Shown: positions 34,437 through 47,627, counted from the first letter of the stretch. The stretch is 64,000 nucleotides of DNA from Corbicula japonica (GCA_038501625.1 JAZAYU010000013.1:5456001-5520000); one strand, 5' to 3'. Notes: generated by a model not told the origin, from the letters alone. Program-made: numbers and translations.

Positions 34437-34934
34437 CGTTGACGTAAGCGATAATGTATCGGAGTACTCTACAATTGTTTGCAAAATCCCACTCCGGTCA
34501 AGCTTAATATACAAGCTACTATAGAGCTTTGGCTAATTGTTTATTTGAATAAGAGATCTCACAATTTATAAAAGATCCTCATTGAAGACTAAACGCTTAA
34601 CATAGATAAAACTAAACTCTTTTGTCTATAGGTAATTTATTATTTAAAATTATTATAGTTTCCGTGCAGACTGCAAGTACAGCAACTGTAGCACTGATGT
34701 ATTATAGTACCGCTGAATTGTATTATATTTTTAAAGTGTTGGAGATGTATTAGCGACTATTTTCCAGGAATCAGTTATATTTAATAGTGGCTTAAATTAC
34801 CAAATATTTCACTTAATTGACTTTAAGAGCCAAAGGAATCCATTCAATAAAAGATAAAGGCCGCAATCAATTAAAATTAGGATCAAAATTGTTACAGAGT
34901 TTGAATAACACTTTAAGCAAGAACATCATATAAG
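34437..34934. other. Gene-free stretch
   Basis: No gene, RNA or bounded repeat recognised. Confidence 0.4.
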
Positions 34935-35560
34935 TAAGTTAGTATTTGTTTGTTATCGTGACATGTGTGTATATACAAAATAGAGAGCATGCATATGAAA
35001 TATGTAACGAAAGTTTACACCCGGCCCATTGGGCCTACATGTCACCAGAATTATTATTATAAAATTACAAAACATAGTCCGTTTCACAATAGTAGATAAA
35101 ACAGATACTATAAATACATGAGATAAATTGTGCAAAAAAATTGTACAATGAATGTGTAAATTTACCTAATAAGAAAGGCTAAATTTATAAAAATGAGACA
35201 AACACATTACGTGTGCATATGAATAAGACAGACTATGAGAATATAACTGATTTCCGTTTGAGGTAAGCATTTATTAGGTACTAGGTACTTGGCAACTTGT
35301 CGTGGATTTTAACTGATTAAATGTTTCAATTGTTCATCACTTGAAAGCGAAATAAAATGGTTTTCAGTTAGCTTGGTACCGAATACAGCATTTCTTAAAT
35401 TACAATAGAGAGATCAATGAAATAAATAGTGTCTTTCATTCTCATTTTCACCTAGGTCACATAACTGACAAAGTCTCTGTTCAACTGGCATACCAGTGTA
35501 TCGAGCTGTTTCAATTTTAACGGTAAAATACCGCATCGGTACTGAGCTAGCACAGATCGT
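34935..35560 (-). pseudogene. LINE 3' fragment: C-terminal Cys/His domain and 3' UTR
   Basis: Reading the minus strand from about 35550, the frame gives QYRCGILPLKIETARY, then PVEQRLCQLCDLGENENERHYLFH, a stop, and SLYCNLRNAVF. This is the RCGILP-RxE-x-C-x2-C-x-H pattern at the end of many invertebrate LINE ORF2 proteins. The part below 35260 is the probable 3' UTR, with a 'taggcccaatgggccgg' palindromic block near 35030 and TTATTATTAT. It is 5'-truncated and dead. The clade is not assigned. Confidence 0.6.
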
Positions 35561-36839
35561 TCATTTTTCTTTAATTTTCATATATTTTACACAACGAAGT
35601 ACACAACGCGACAGTCAAAGACATTAACCAAGCTACTTTTGTCTTGTTAAAGCTATATTTAAATTTTAAGATATCTCTAGGAAACGTCGTATGGTCAGAT
35701 ATAAAAATATATAGATTCCTCAAACACTCGATAATTTTCCAGGAAACGTTCACTTTCTAAACATCAATAAAGCGCTAAAAAGAGAGGGGACTTAAAACAC
35801 CACCAAACGCCGCAAATACAGTAATCAAAAGTTCTAACTGCACACTTATAAATGTTGATTTTCCGAACTATTTGATAGAATCTTTTAAAATATTATAAAT
35901 TTTAATGAAGGAGTATCACTATCCTATTAACCCACACAAACAAACTGGAATCTGCTTAGCGCAATTAAAAAATAAGAACATGTTCAGCTCACTGGTACAC
36001 ATATTGCAATTCTCAAGTAAATAATCATTGCATCCGCTATAAGTTGTAATCATTTTTTCATCTTCTTATCATCAAAATTTGATGTAAGTCTCAAGGTTTT
36101 CGCCAAAAGTTTTTTAGTGGTCTAGCGATTTGGGACGATGCAGTTCTCTATGATAGATGTGTATCAGCCTTTTCAAAAGTAAACAAGTATTCATTTCGAT
36201 AAAATAGACCGGTAATTCGGACAGTATTTTCGATTAATAAGGTTTTGAAGTTTAATTGATTTCTTTTAATTAAAGTTTTAGAGTTTTGATAATTGGGCAC
36301 TTATCAAACAAATGCAATTCTCAAATTTTCGTTTTTACGTTATTTTACGTAAATATTTAATGACGTAAGAGAGTAAGAGAGTAACGTTAACGTTCAACGT
36401 AAGCAACGTTATCAATCTAGAAAATAATTTCATTTGAATTTTTTCTTATTATGATAAAATATGCAAAAATGAGGCATTTATTTTTTATTTACGAACAACA
36501 TCAGGATGTTTATAACAAATTAAAAGTAGTGCCAGTTAAGAGCATTTTGACGGAACTTTCGTGGCTAACAGTCGTCAAACGTTCCATAGTTATAATACTT
36601 TGGTATGTGTTTTGAGATTGTCCGGTGTCGATAAACATGTGGAAAACCGGGGTTACATGTACTTCTCTTTTATTAGATACCGAAGATGTCACATTTTGAA
36701 TAATTTTTACGATTTTCATAGACTTCTTTGTCGGCATGAAATCATAGAATGTATCACAAGAATATCATAAATAATTCTAATTTTCAGTTAAAGACATTCT
36801 ATATTAAAACATAAATTGCTAAATATTGCAATATAAATA
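35561..36839. other. Gene-free stretch
   Basis: The lower part may be decayed LINE sequence continuing from 35560. Around 36360-36410 there are short repeats of GTAAGAGAGTAA and AACGTTAACGTT. No gene is supported. Confidence 0.35.
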
Positions 36840-38771
36840 ATGAAAAACATAGAAAAAGGTTTTAACTCAGATCATTCTATAGTAGACATCACAATTAATA
36901 ATGTGAACAATAAAAAAGGTCGAGGCTATTTTAAACTGAACAATAGTATACTACTTGATAATACATATCAAACCATTATTAGTAAATCAATTTTAGAAAC
37001 TGCTGAAATTAATAAAGAAGCAAGTCCAAATCTTTTATGGGAAGTAATTAAAGGAAACATCAGAAACGAAACTATTAAATTTTCAGCAAACAGGAAAAAA
37101 GATAACGACAAAAAAGAAAGCGCTTTAAAGGAACACATACAAACAATTGAACAAATGAACAACGACTTTTAAATAATAATAATAATAATAATAAGATAAA
37201 AGTACAGCTTCAAACTTCTAAAGATGAGTTACACATACTTTTATCGAATAAAATTGATGGAATAATTCTTCGTTCTAAAGCAACAATAATTGAATACAGC
37301 GAAAAAAACAGTTAATATTTTGCAAATTTAGAAAAAAGAAAAGCCGAAAAGAAATTAATGTAACAGTTATTAATAGATGGAAAAATAGTAACAAACCCTG
37401 AAGTCATTCTAACCGAACAAAAAAAAATTATTTCGAAACTTTATAGGAACACATGGATCAATGAAATTCTATTATATATGATTTTTATGATAAAACAATG
37501 TATACACGACGAACAAGATAATGAAATTTGTAAAGGAGATAAAATAAATGAATATGAATCTGCAACAGCTTTAAAAGAAATGAATAATAATAAAAGCCCT
37601 GAATGAGACGGCCTCACCACCGAATTTTACAAAATAATTTGGAATGATCTCAAATTGTTGTTTATAAATTCAGTAAATTATTCTTACGTTAATAAAAGCC
37701 TGACAGAACTTCAAACACAAAGTATTATAACAAATTTACCAAAATCAAATAAAGATACGACACTAATAGACAATTGGAGACCTATAAGCCTTCTAAATAC
37801 TGATTACAAAATTAAAAAGTACTACCACTAATAATTGACTCAAGACAAGCGGGATTTGTTAAAGGACGAAATATACATGACAATATAAGACTGCTCTTTC
37901 AACTGGTTGAAGATCTCGAAAATAAACCACATGAAGCTCTGCTCTTCTTTACAGACTTTAAAAAAGCTTTTGATGCTCTGAATCACGATTTTTTGTTTGA
38001 TACATTAAAGCATTTTAATTTTGATCAGTCAATTATTGAGTGCGCGAAACTCTTTTATAAAGATGCTAAAAGTTGTGTTATCAACAACGGCCACTTATCC
38101 CCATTTTTCAACATTAAAAAAGGAGTTCGCCAAGGCTGTCCACTCTTACCTTATCTGTTTATACTGTGTATTGAACTTCTATCAAACTTTGTAAGAAAAA
38201 ATCCTATTATTAAAGGGCTAAAAGTAAACGACTATGAGTTAAAATCAGTAATAGTTGCAGATGATGCGATCTTTATAACGGACGGCTTCCGAAGATCCTT
38301 TGAAAAGCTTATAAATATATTAGATAATTTTGGACATGTGTCTGGATTAATATTAAATGACAAAAATTGTATCGTATTGAGAGCTGGCTCTCTCCAAAAC
38401 ACGGATATTGAATATTGTAAAAATAAAAAGTTCATTTCGGAGTCTCAATCGGCTAAGACTTTAGGAATATCTTTCTACAATAATACAGAACTTAATTATA
38501 AAAATAATATCGATCCGAAAATAAAAGAATTTGTTAAATGCGTTAAGCAATGGCAACATAGAAAACTTACAATTCTAGGTAAAATCACTGTTGTAAAATC
38601 GTCTGCGTTACCTAAATTAACATATATAATATCTGTATTGCCAAACTTGGAAGCTTGTACAGTAAGATCGATCGAAAGATATGCATATGATTTTCTTTGA
38701 GATGGAAAACCTGACAAAATAAAACGTGCAACAATAAAACAGCAGCTTTAAATGTCATGATATGGATTAAA
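36840..38771 (+). pseudogene. Tx1/L1-like LINE, 5' part: endonuclease end and reverse transcriptase
   Basis: The frame starting at 36840 contains the endonuclease C-terminal motif SDHSIV. After several stops and shifts the RT follows: RPISLLNTDYKI (about 37780), GFVKGRNIHDNI (37853), FFTDFKKAFDALNHDF (37945), KKGVRQGCPLLPYLF (38115) and VADDAIFITDG (38255; the catalytic box with V in place of F/Y). The thumb follows to 38700. The sequence breaks off near 38771 and resumes at 42309, because another LINE is inserted there. Many in-frame stops show that it is dead. The amino end of the endonuclease is missing. Confidence 0.8.
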
Positions 38772-38936
38772 GAACAAGCGAAAACGCTTAATATATAAAC
38801 TCTTCTCCATGGGTATTTAAATACAATACATTAAATGTGTGTATTTTTGTCCGGCGAAAATGTCATTTAAGAATTAGGATTATAGGGGGTAAATTGAATG
38901 CATTTGCGAGGAGGAGAGAAGGTAAGGGGGAGCGAG

Positions 38937-39067
<131 letters not shown>

Positions 39068-39080
39068 CCAAACTCCAGTC

Positions 39081-41072
39081 CTAGTTCAGAAACCTGCGTG
39101 TGGATTGGATATACATCTGTACGTGGTTAAATATTGTAACATTTGCTTCATATGAATAGTGATCGGACCCAAACAATAGATTGTTTATAAGAGGAGGACA
39201 TGGGAGGTCATTTAGGTATAATCGTCGTTGGTTTGAGAAGTTCGGACATATAAAGAAATAGTGAGCTGACGTTTCTCGATCACCACAGGTACATAGAGGG
39301 GAATCAACTACGTTACATCTAAATAAATGATCATTTAGGGAGCTACAATTTAGGCGAAGTCTGGTATGATGAATTTGTAGAGCTCTATGTCCTATGTTGT
39401 AAAAGTGCGGGGGTTTGCGGACGTTGCCGATCAAACGGGCTTTGAAACTTGTCAGAGTTAAGCTACTTTTGGTGGCATTTAGAAGGTTATTCAAGTCATG
39501 GACGGTGCTATGTAGGAATGATTCGCGATAAAGTGTAGTTTTAAAATGAACTTGGGTAAGATCAGAATTATTTCTTAATGTATAGGTGGTTCTGGATTGG
39601 TTGCTGGTTGGTAGCATTGACTGTAGATAAATTGGTACGAGGTTATTATTCATTTTGTAGAATAAGACTAGTCTGTGATGTTTTCTACGTTCACTAAGTT
39701 TTTGCCATTGTAATTCTTGATACAATTTGGTGATTTTGCAGAGTTTGGTTGCGCCTGTTACGATCCTGACGGCTTCCAATTGGATTGATTCAAGTGAATT
39801 CAATTGTTCGACAGTACAGTTCGACCAAACAATGTCTCCATATTCTAACAGGGGCCTAATGAAACTGAAATACATACGTTATAGTACTTTTCTGTTTAGG
39901 AGAAACTTATATTGCCTTAATATGAAAATTCGTTTCCAAGCTTTTTCGACAATTTGTTTAATTGTAGTTGACCATTTACCATCATTAGATATATAGTTAC
40001 CAAGGTGCTTGTGTTCAGAGACTCAGAGGTGAATTGTTCAAAAATAGTGTAGGGTGGTTTGGCTTATGCATTTTTCCTGCTTATAATTAGATATTCAGTT
40101 TTGCTAGCATTGAATGAGACCAACCAAGTTTTAGCCCAATTTTCGATTTTAGACAAGTCGGAGTTCAAAGTTTCTGAGGCAATTAAGGGGTTGTCGACAA
40201 TAACATAAAGGCTCGTGTCGTCAGCACACTAACGGATTTTTGAATTTATTTCATTAACTGTCATTGATAAAGATTAAGAACAGGATAGGCCCGAGGATCG
40301 AGCCTTGAGGCACACCGGCTGAGACGTTCATAAGTGAAGAGGTTGCATTATTATAACAGACTCTCTGCTTCCTATCAGTTAAGTAAGAGTGAAACCAGGA
40401 AAGTAAATTACCATCAATACCTATGGATTTAAGCTTAAGCATTAATCCTCTGTGCCAGACACGGTCGAATGCTTTTGAAACGTCACAGAGGACCATTCGT
40501 ACTTCTTTATTTTCGTCTAGAGCTTAACATATGTCGTTGTATATATAAACTAGTTGATTGACAATTGAATCAGTTGGAATGGAGCCAGATTGGAATGGCG
40601 TTAAGATACTATGGTCAATGAGATAATTAAATAGATATTTCATGATGCATCTCTCCATTACCTTGCTAAGACAGCTTAAGAGTGAAATAGGACGGTAGTT
40701 ACAGGGGTCAGATGGGTCAGATTTCTTAAATATTGGGGTTACATTCGCGATCTTCCAGCAAGAAGGGAAGTATGCATTTTGCACTAATGTATTAAAGAAG
40801 CGAGTAAGAGGTTGAGCTAAAATGATTGAACCTTCCTTAAGAAGACGAGGGTTTACCAGATTCGGACCAGAAGTTTTTGATACGTTAAGTGACCGAAGAA
40901 TATCTTTAACATCTTGTTCAAGGATTCGTTTTCTGGACAAGGGTGGATGTGGTGGTGCGTGGAGAGTGGGAAGTGGAGTATTGCTGTCATCAAGTGACGA
41001 CTGGGTACAGAAATAGTTGTTAAGCACTTCGACTTTTTGAATGTCGGTCGATGCTTCGATATTATTAAACAA
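39081..41072 (-). pseudogene. CR1/L2-like LINE reverse transcriptase and C-terminal domain
   Basis: The RT motifs are spread over several frames: NVTPIFKKSDPSDPCNYRPI then LLSCLSKVMERC (41072-40524), CDVSKAFDRVWHRGL and GVPQGSILGPILFLIFINDS (40496-40254), and the catalytic box CADDTSLYVIV (about 40225; Cys in place of Phe/Tyr). The thumb begins SFIRPLLEYGDIVWSNC (39870). The C-terminal CTCGDRETSAHYFFICPNF is a Cys/His knuckle. At least three breaks separate these pieces, so it is inactive. In such elements the RT copies the element RNA at a nicked target. Confidence 0.85.
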
Positions 41073-41187
41073 TAATGGCGGGATTACATTAGCTGGAATG
41101 AGCTGTCGTTTTTGTATTCAATAGATGTTTTGAAAGTTTAAACCATGTTTTAATATCAAGACTATCGGAGTTGAGTTGTTCTGTTAT

Positions 41188-42217
41188 TTAATTATCATGC
41201 ATAAGTTTTTCTTTTCGTATTTCGCAGACTACTTCGTTGCGTTTTTTGCGATAAAGGGCCCAGTGAAAATCAGTTTTGCGAGCTTTAGCCTTTTTGTGAA
41301 TACGATGGCATTGTCTTATAAGTTTTCGGATATTACATGTATTACACATCCACGGGACATCGGACGGACGAATGGTACACGTTTTGTTAGTTATTGATTG
41401 CTCTGCACAAGAAAGGATCGTTTTGGTTATATCATTGGCTGAGCATTCAAGATCATTTGAGTTGATAATACTGTTCCAGTTAGATGCTGAAAGAAGTTGT
41501 CTGAATTTGTTGTAGTCACCAGATTTATAGTTCCATACAGTGCGTTTAAAAGAATGTGACGTATACTTTTTAAACTTTAGGACAAGGACAATTGGACAAT
41601 GGTATGTATCGGACAACGTCGGGAATGAATGAATCGTTAACAAAGCTCGTCATGACCTAGCTGAGATTATTGACAATGAAGAGGTCAATAAGAGAGTACG
41701 TTGATTTAGTAAAATGTGTCGGTTGGCTAATAAGCTGATGAAAACCGTAGGTAGTATAAAGTGACTGAATTTTGTTACTCGTACCAGACGGAAGTAAGTT
41801 CTTATTGAAATCGCCAGTTATTACTATATTACGACTGTGAGTGTTAAATGCTCGATCAAAACTTTCTTCAATCAAATTAAAATAGTTGAGATTAGCGTCA
41901 GGCGGTCGGTAGAAGCCTCCTATTAGTACCGGATGTTTTTCGATCTTTATCTCTATCCATAAAGTTTCTAGACCGTTTATTAAAAGATCAGGGCGTGCTT
42001 GACTAAAGATAGTGTCGCGAACATATATTGCTAATCCGCCGCCTGGTCTATCACGCCGATCTAACCGATATGGAATTTTAAAGTTGGGAATAAGAATATC
42101 ATCATTCGAGATCTTATCGGACAACCATGTTTCAGTGAGAATGACTTTATCGTATTGTTGTAATTCAGTTTGAAGAATAAGTAATTTGGGTTTCAGACTT
42201 TGAATATTAAGGTGCAT
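41188..42217 (-). pseudogene. CR1/L2-like LINE apurinic-type endonuclease
   Basis: The frame from 42217 reads MHLNIQSLKPKL, LTETWLSDKIS, RPGGGLAIYVRD, GFYRPPDANLNYF, VITGDFNKNLL and STYSLIDLF. These are the usual motifs of the exonuclease-endonuclease-phosphatase fold in LINE ORF2, with catalytic E (TETW), Y/PP (FYRPP) and GDFN. The last motif would be SDHCPI. It reads LSDTYHCPIVL at about 41600 after a frame change, so the catalytic His is displaced. A linker runs to 41188. Confidence 0.85.
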
Positions 42218-42221
42218 AATA

Positions 42222-42308
42222 CTAAACCCCCTCTGTAAAAAGTCGAGAGTGGATACCGAAGGTCGGACCTGGGTTTGGGTGGACGTCGGAGGAAAGCGCG
42301 ATTCTCAA
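42222..42308 (-). other. 2A-like ribosome-skipping peptide remnant
   Basis: The frame reads ALSSDVHPNPGPTFG. The NPGP end preceded by D-x-x-x is the hallmark of 2A peptides, and 2A-like versions occur upstream of the endonuclease in several CR1/L2-type elements. In canonical 2A the second conserved residue is Glu (DxExNPGP); here it is His. A frameshift between this and the endonuclease Met (42217) uncouples them. Confidence 0.75.
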
Positions 42309-43456
42309 TGTGATGATGGTTGACTTTGAAAAATATATGTTGTCTTTAAAGGCAACTTGGGTCAAAAAGATACTAGATGATAATAATAAAACACTAATAA
42401 AAGATATTTTTCTCTCAAAATTTAATTCTTTTGGAAACAAATTAATATTTGAGTGCAATATAGATGAAAACGAAATAGCAAAAAAACTAAACAACTGTAT
42501 ATTTTTGAGGGACATATTACTCTCGTGGAATAAAATAATAAATATTAAGCGAAACAACTTACTAAACATGGAAATAATTTGGAATAAAAAACATTCATGG
42601 CACCTTTTTCTGTAAAGAATGGTTTGATAAAGGTATTAAATACCTAGAACATTGATACGATTTTCGCAATAATTCGTTTTACTCTTTTGAAGAAATGAAG
42701 CGCATTTATGATATCCAACCAAAAGATCAATTAAAATATCACATTCTCATATCATGTATTCCAAAATTCATCAAACAAAATATAAAATAGAAGATTTAAA
42801 TAAAGAAGATACGAATAAATCTTATTTACAAAAAAGCGTCAAACAAAAACATGTTAACAAATATTTCTACAATATGCTGTTAAAAAACAGAAGATAACAT
42901 ACAAATTCCATCCCAAACAAAATGGCGAGATATATTTAATAGCACTACATTGAACTGGGAGGATAACTATAGTAATATATTTAAAGCAACTATTGACTCT
43001 GTGCTCAGGAACTTTCAATATAAATTCATTTTCAGAATAATACCCACCAATAAACTTCGGATTAAACAAAAATTATCATGTTCAAATTTATGTGATTTTT
43101 GTTCAATGAACGTGGAAAACATAGAACATTTGTTTTTGGAATGCAGTCACGTACACACGTTTTGGAAGAATGTAAAAGACTATTTAAAACGAAACAATAT
43201 AAACGAAGACATTAATTATCTTAAAATCTCTTTCTTAAATTAAACAAAGGACCTAACGAAGCAGCTCTTAAATGTATTATTTTAACAGCGAAATATTTCA
43301 CATTTCTTAATAAATCTAACGAAAGAATACATGTACCAAATATAGATGGAATTTTAAAATATTTGACAGAAAAAATGAAAGTTGAAGAATTCATAGCAAA
43401 CTCAAAAAATAAAATCGATACACATAGACAAATGTGGTTTAATTTCCTCTAACAAA
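42309..43456 (+). pseudogene. Tx1/L1-like LINE, 3' part: C-terminal domain with zf-RVT
   Basis: This continues the ORF2 interrupted at 38771. MVDFEKYMLSLKATWVKKIL (42316) is the block that follows the RT thumb, then come decayed stretches. Next is the zinc-knuckle CDFCSMNVENIEHLFLEC with HTFW (43090-43165), matching the zf-RVT pattern. The end is EFIANSKNKI and MWFNFL before TAA near 43455. Frame breaks occur at about 42615, 42900 and 43243. Confidence 0.75.
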
Positions 43457-44399
43457 CACAAACACAGAATAAAATAACAAACAATGACGCTTCTTTTTGT
43501 ATTGTTCATAAACGGCAAGGGGTAGAACAATCTTTCCTATTTTTCTTACTTTTTTTCTTTAATTTCCATTTAATTGATGTATTAGTTTATAATAACACTA
43601 ATTGTCAACCCGCTGGTTTTCCTGAGTATAAGTGATGAGAGGGTGGATGGGTGTAAGACTGAGAGGATGTATGAATGCAGAAATGAGTGAAAGCGAGAGT
43701 GAATGAGTGAATGAAAAAAAAAACAGTTCGAAAAGAACATATAGTCTAAGATTATATCTTTGTTAATCATCTACTATTACGATGTAACAAGTTACCCAAT
43801 ATTACATGTTGTTATTTGATATGTTCTTTGGAATTGATAAAAAACTGAATAAAAAAAATACAGAAGTCGGTTAAAATTCCTGTATATATAAGCATTTTAT
43901 ATTGAATATTAACTTGCACACCTATTATCATAACAAATCACTAAGCATTTTAAGTTTTATGCAATTTCTGCAGATCAAGACTTTATCTAAAAGCTTGAGA
44001 GGCAGTAAGCACATTGATCAATGGTTTCATACAGTGTTTGACAGGCCAAGTTCGTGTTAGTTCACATCTTTAATTGATTTGACAAGTGACCAACTTCAAA
44101 GATTCTCTGGTCTTTCAAAAAACATCTTCAGGGACATAATTAACATCAGCCCATACATCGGGACAGCGGTGTCTGTCACAATTTCTTCCACTTTCGGTTC
44201 ATAATCCTGAAACTTGTATCATTTTTGTCGGACGAAACATTCGACTGCCTGTATTTCAAACGCACAGTTGACAGAAGTCCTTTTACTTAAGCCTTTTTCG
44301 ATACAAACCTACCATTTTTGGCCCGCATAATTCATTTATTATTGCAAAAAGAGCAAAATATCTTCAACAACGAATGTTTCACTTTATCCGCGCGTAAAA
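43457..44399. other. LINE 3' flank and gene-free stretch
   Basis: The first part is probably the 3' UTR of the Tx1/L1-like LINE (repetitive GAGTGAATGAG around 43690). No gene is seen further on. Confidence 0.35.
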
Positions 44400-44800
44400 A
44401 GATAAAACCAGGTTTGGACCGTGAATGTGTTTAATTAATACATTGCATTTAGGCGGTGGTACAGTAGTTTAATACTCGTTTAAAAAACTGTAGCGTACTT
44501 AAGACCGAAATATAATATCAAAATCGGCACACAATAATTAAATTTTACAATAATTATTAAAATATATCGTTTTTGTAAAATAAATATTACAAGCGCAACC
44601 TTGTTTACTTTTTCAAAGTTAATTGTAGCTCATTTTGAAAATAGGCAAACAAGTTTTATTCAAACGGTTTAATATGAACGGTATAATACTGCTCTAATTC
44701 ATTTTTCCGTCAATTTAATTTGATTCTGTTCAGTTGAATTTATATTCTGAAAGCAGTTAATATTCTTTTTTTCAAATTTTACAATCTCCGAATGTCTCAT
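44400..44800 (-). repeat. Dispersed repeat, family X, inverse copy
   Basis: 'ctgaaagcagttaatattct' (about 44747) and the preceding ATTTAATTTGATT block are the inverse of 11130-11185. Non-coding. Confidence 0.5.
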
Positions 44801-45154
44801 TCTGTTTAGAATATACATATTTGTTTAAACACTATTTGGTTATATTATCATGCAGCAAGCATTTTTAACATATTAACATTTATCCAAGGGAGTTTTTATT
44901 ATTCATCTAGTTTTGAAACTTGAAATTACAGTCCAATGTGAGCATTTATAAAACATTTCATCTTTAACGACAGAACGCGAGTTCAAATATCCTTGGATGT
45001 CGAAATAAATAAAACACTACCAAATGATTATGATATTAACAATTTACAATGCAAAAATAATCTCATGTATGAGTAAATCTTAGAACGGGTTTGCTGTGTA
45101 AAAATTATTTATTTCACTGGTTTCAAATTTTGTAGTATAGTTTATACTTAAAGA

Positions 45155-45325
45155 AATTAGAAACACAACTTCTTTAAACATAAATTATGTTTCGTTATTA
45201 AAGAAGTTGCGATTTTAATTTCTTTTATTATATTATATGTACTTGGAAAAATAAGAAACGAAACTTCTTTAAACATGAAATTTCTTGTTTTAAGAAGTTG
45301 CGTTTTTAATTTCTTTTAGTATGTA
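45155..45325. repeat. Two tandem hairpins
   Basis: Each unit of about 73 bp (45155-45230 and 45250-45322) folds on itself: 'gaaacacaacttctttaaac' against 'aaagaagttgcgattttaat' in the first, and near-identical arms in the second. A 20-bp spacer separates them. They may be a duplicated small MITE. Confidence 0.65.
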
Positions 45326-45849
45326 TACATATTGTTAGTGTACATGCAGAATTTCAGGACAATATACCTAAGTATAGCATTTCTATATTAAATACAAAAC
45401 TATATGGTATTCAGACTCGGCGCACGCCGACAACGTCGCCTACTTTTACCCGTCAACGTCATGCACTTAACGTTTTCCCTTTGTCAAGGTATTCTCTGTT
45501 GTGGTCGATACATTTCGAAAGTCGTTTTACCCCATTTTGATACATATCACAAAACAATTCACTTTTCAATGAACTATTAAATTGTTTTATTTCATAAATC
45601 AACTTTTCTCTCTCCTTTAAACGTTAAACACGCAAATGCGATTTTAAATGCGGAAAGTTTTACTAGGTTGTTATTTCAACGGTTTATACTGTTTGCCATT
45701 TGACAACAAATATTATTTGGAGTTCAAAATCTTCTAAGATCACGTCAAAGTAATGTTGCTTTAAGAAGACGATATGTTTTCGCGCTAAATGCTTACATGG
45801 CTAGAAAACATTATTTTATTGATCAGGCAGGTTAATCAAACATGTGCTG

Positions 45850-46013
45850 AAGACCACCTGTAAATAAACACCACCTGTGAATAAAGACCACTTTTTTTGT
45901 CCCACTGACTGATTTAAAGAACAAACTCACCTGGGGTTAAAGACCACCTGCATTTTAAGACCACATTTGGGTTTTCCCCTGAGTGGTCTTTGAAAGCAGG
46001 TTTGACTGTAATC
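45850..46013. repeat. MITE-like repeat with ACAGTCAAACCTGC end
   Basis: Repeated 'aagaccacc' motifs with a terminus that reads, in reverse complement, 'acagtcaaacctgctttcaa'. This resembles the pogo-type MITE at 13449-13627 in both its end and its internal repeats. Only one end is clear. Confidence 0.45.
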
Positions 46014-46518
46014 ATTTAAATGCGTTAGTTTGGGCTGCTTCGGATACGCGTTCATAGACCGAATCAATCACGTACAATTTACAAGTTATCATCCTTGTAT
46101 ATATTTTACTGAAATTAAATGAGGAAATGTATTTGCAGGATATTATCACGATCGGACATCAAATGAAAAAATATATGCATAGTCCACGCTTTAGTGGAAC
46201 AACCCTCCTATACATAACTATGTCTTGTGTTTTCATTTATTCACAAGGTTAGATGTCGCAGCGACCTGGGACCCGGGGAATACATCGGTTTGTTTAGAAA
46301 TGTAAACGACACTTAAGGGTATTGCATCCTGGTCTTTAATAATATTAAAGTACCAAAATGATCATATTTTTCAACAGCAATAGAGCTTTTCATGAGGTAA
46401 AACATTTGGTGATGCAAACTTCTTCTACAATGACTAGAAACTGTCACCGTATCCAGGCATCAAGTGTAGATTATACGCATGGCTTGGGCTTACTCCGCTA
46501 TTTATTGGTGTGTGTATG

Positions 46519-46540
46519 GCGGGGGGGGGGGGGGGGGGCG
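46519..46540 (+). repeat. Poly-G tract
   Basis: A run of about 20 G broken by one C, followed by GGGGTGGAGG. It could form a G-quadruplex and is also prone to sequencing error. Confidence 0.8.
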
Positions 46541-46739
46541 GGGTGGAGGAGGAGCACTGAAACTCTTGTAATAAATATTACTTGTACATTTTCTCAAGAT
46601 ATTGACAGAAAACTTAAAACTTGTTTTCAGACTTAAGTGTACATATGCCGGAGGTAAATTCACATGCCCCAACTTATACAACTAGCACAAACATCTATAG
46701 CCTTTGAACTAATCTTCACAAATATGTTCATATGTAAAA

Positions 46740-47040
46740 TTGTATGTGGCCCGTTTTTGTTGGAATGGGGACCATCCGCTGTTGAACAGGGAATGGAATT
46801 ACTCGAAAAATACCGCATTAAAGCTTTAATGGTCACCGACAAATGCACAGATGGATCGAAATTTAACTTTTCTATTTTATGTAACAGATGAGAACAGTAA
46901 ATCTCTCAAACAATGAACTATATAAGCGGCAGAGATCTCATTATGTTTCTTGGGCGTCAAAATTGTGTACGTAAGCGGTGACCGAAGCCGAAAGAGGTCT
47001 GGCTTGGCATGCACACAGGTCCCATACTTTTCACTTTGCG
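46740..47040 (+). repeat. Dispersed repeat R1 fragment with adjoining block
   Basis: 'ggggaccatccgctgttgaa', 'taccgcattaaagcttt' and AGATGGATCGAAATT match the central R1 landmarks. After a gap, 'aaattgtgtacgtaagcggt' and 'ctggcttggcatgcacaca' match 12925-12975. Confidence 0.6.
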
Positions 47041-47256
47041 ACATAAAGCTTAAAATAATATTTCTTCCGAAACTCTAAATGGTAATAGGATCTACTGTTA
47101 TTATCACGCGTGAGTAGCTTCGGGACAAATAAGTAAGAAATCGAGATATGTGTAATCAATTTTGCTTGTTAAATGGTCACAAACAGCAGATCTTTCCTCT
47201 TACTAATAGACCGATTAATCTACACTTAATACATATAGAGGATACAACATGAGTGA

Positions 47257-47368
47257 TCATTTTATACTGAAATTATTAAACGAGTCATCTAAATCGATAT
47301 AAAACGAGGCTTTTGCCGAGTTTTATATCGATTTAGGTGACGAGTTTAATAATTTCAGTATAAAATGA
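47257..47368. repeat. Hairpin MITE with 54-bp arms
   Basis: 'tcattttatactgaaattat' at the left is exactly inverted at the right, and the arms stay paired through 'taaatcgatataaaac' to a short GAGGCTTTTGCCGAG tip. Only about seven mismatches lie in 54 bp. Confidence 0.8.
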
Positions 47369-47627
47369 ACACGAATGATGAATTCGATTTATCACATACC
47401 CTGAAAAAACAAGCACAATCCATGAATTGTCCCTTTCTATCGCCTAGTAGAGCGAAATTTAAACGTGTGTAATTCGGTCGTATCGGGTGATACATAAGCT
47501 AGTCCCCAAAGAATTTATCCTACCGTTTACCCATTTGCCAAAATAAGTAAATATAAAAACAATAAAATTAACTGTGCTAGAGTCTAGATATTAAAAGAAT
47601 CTACCAGTTATAGGCTTCTGAAGTTGT

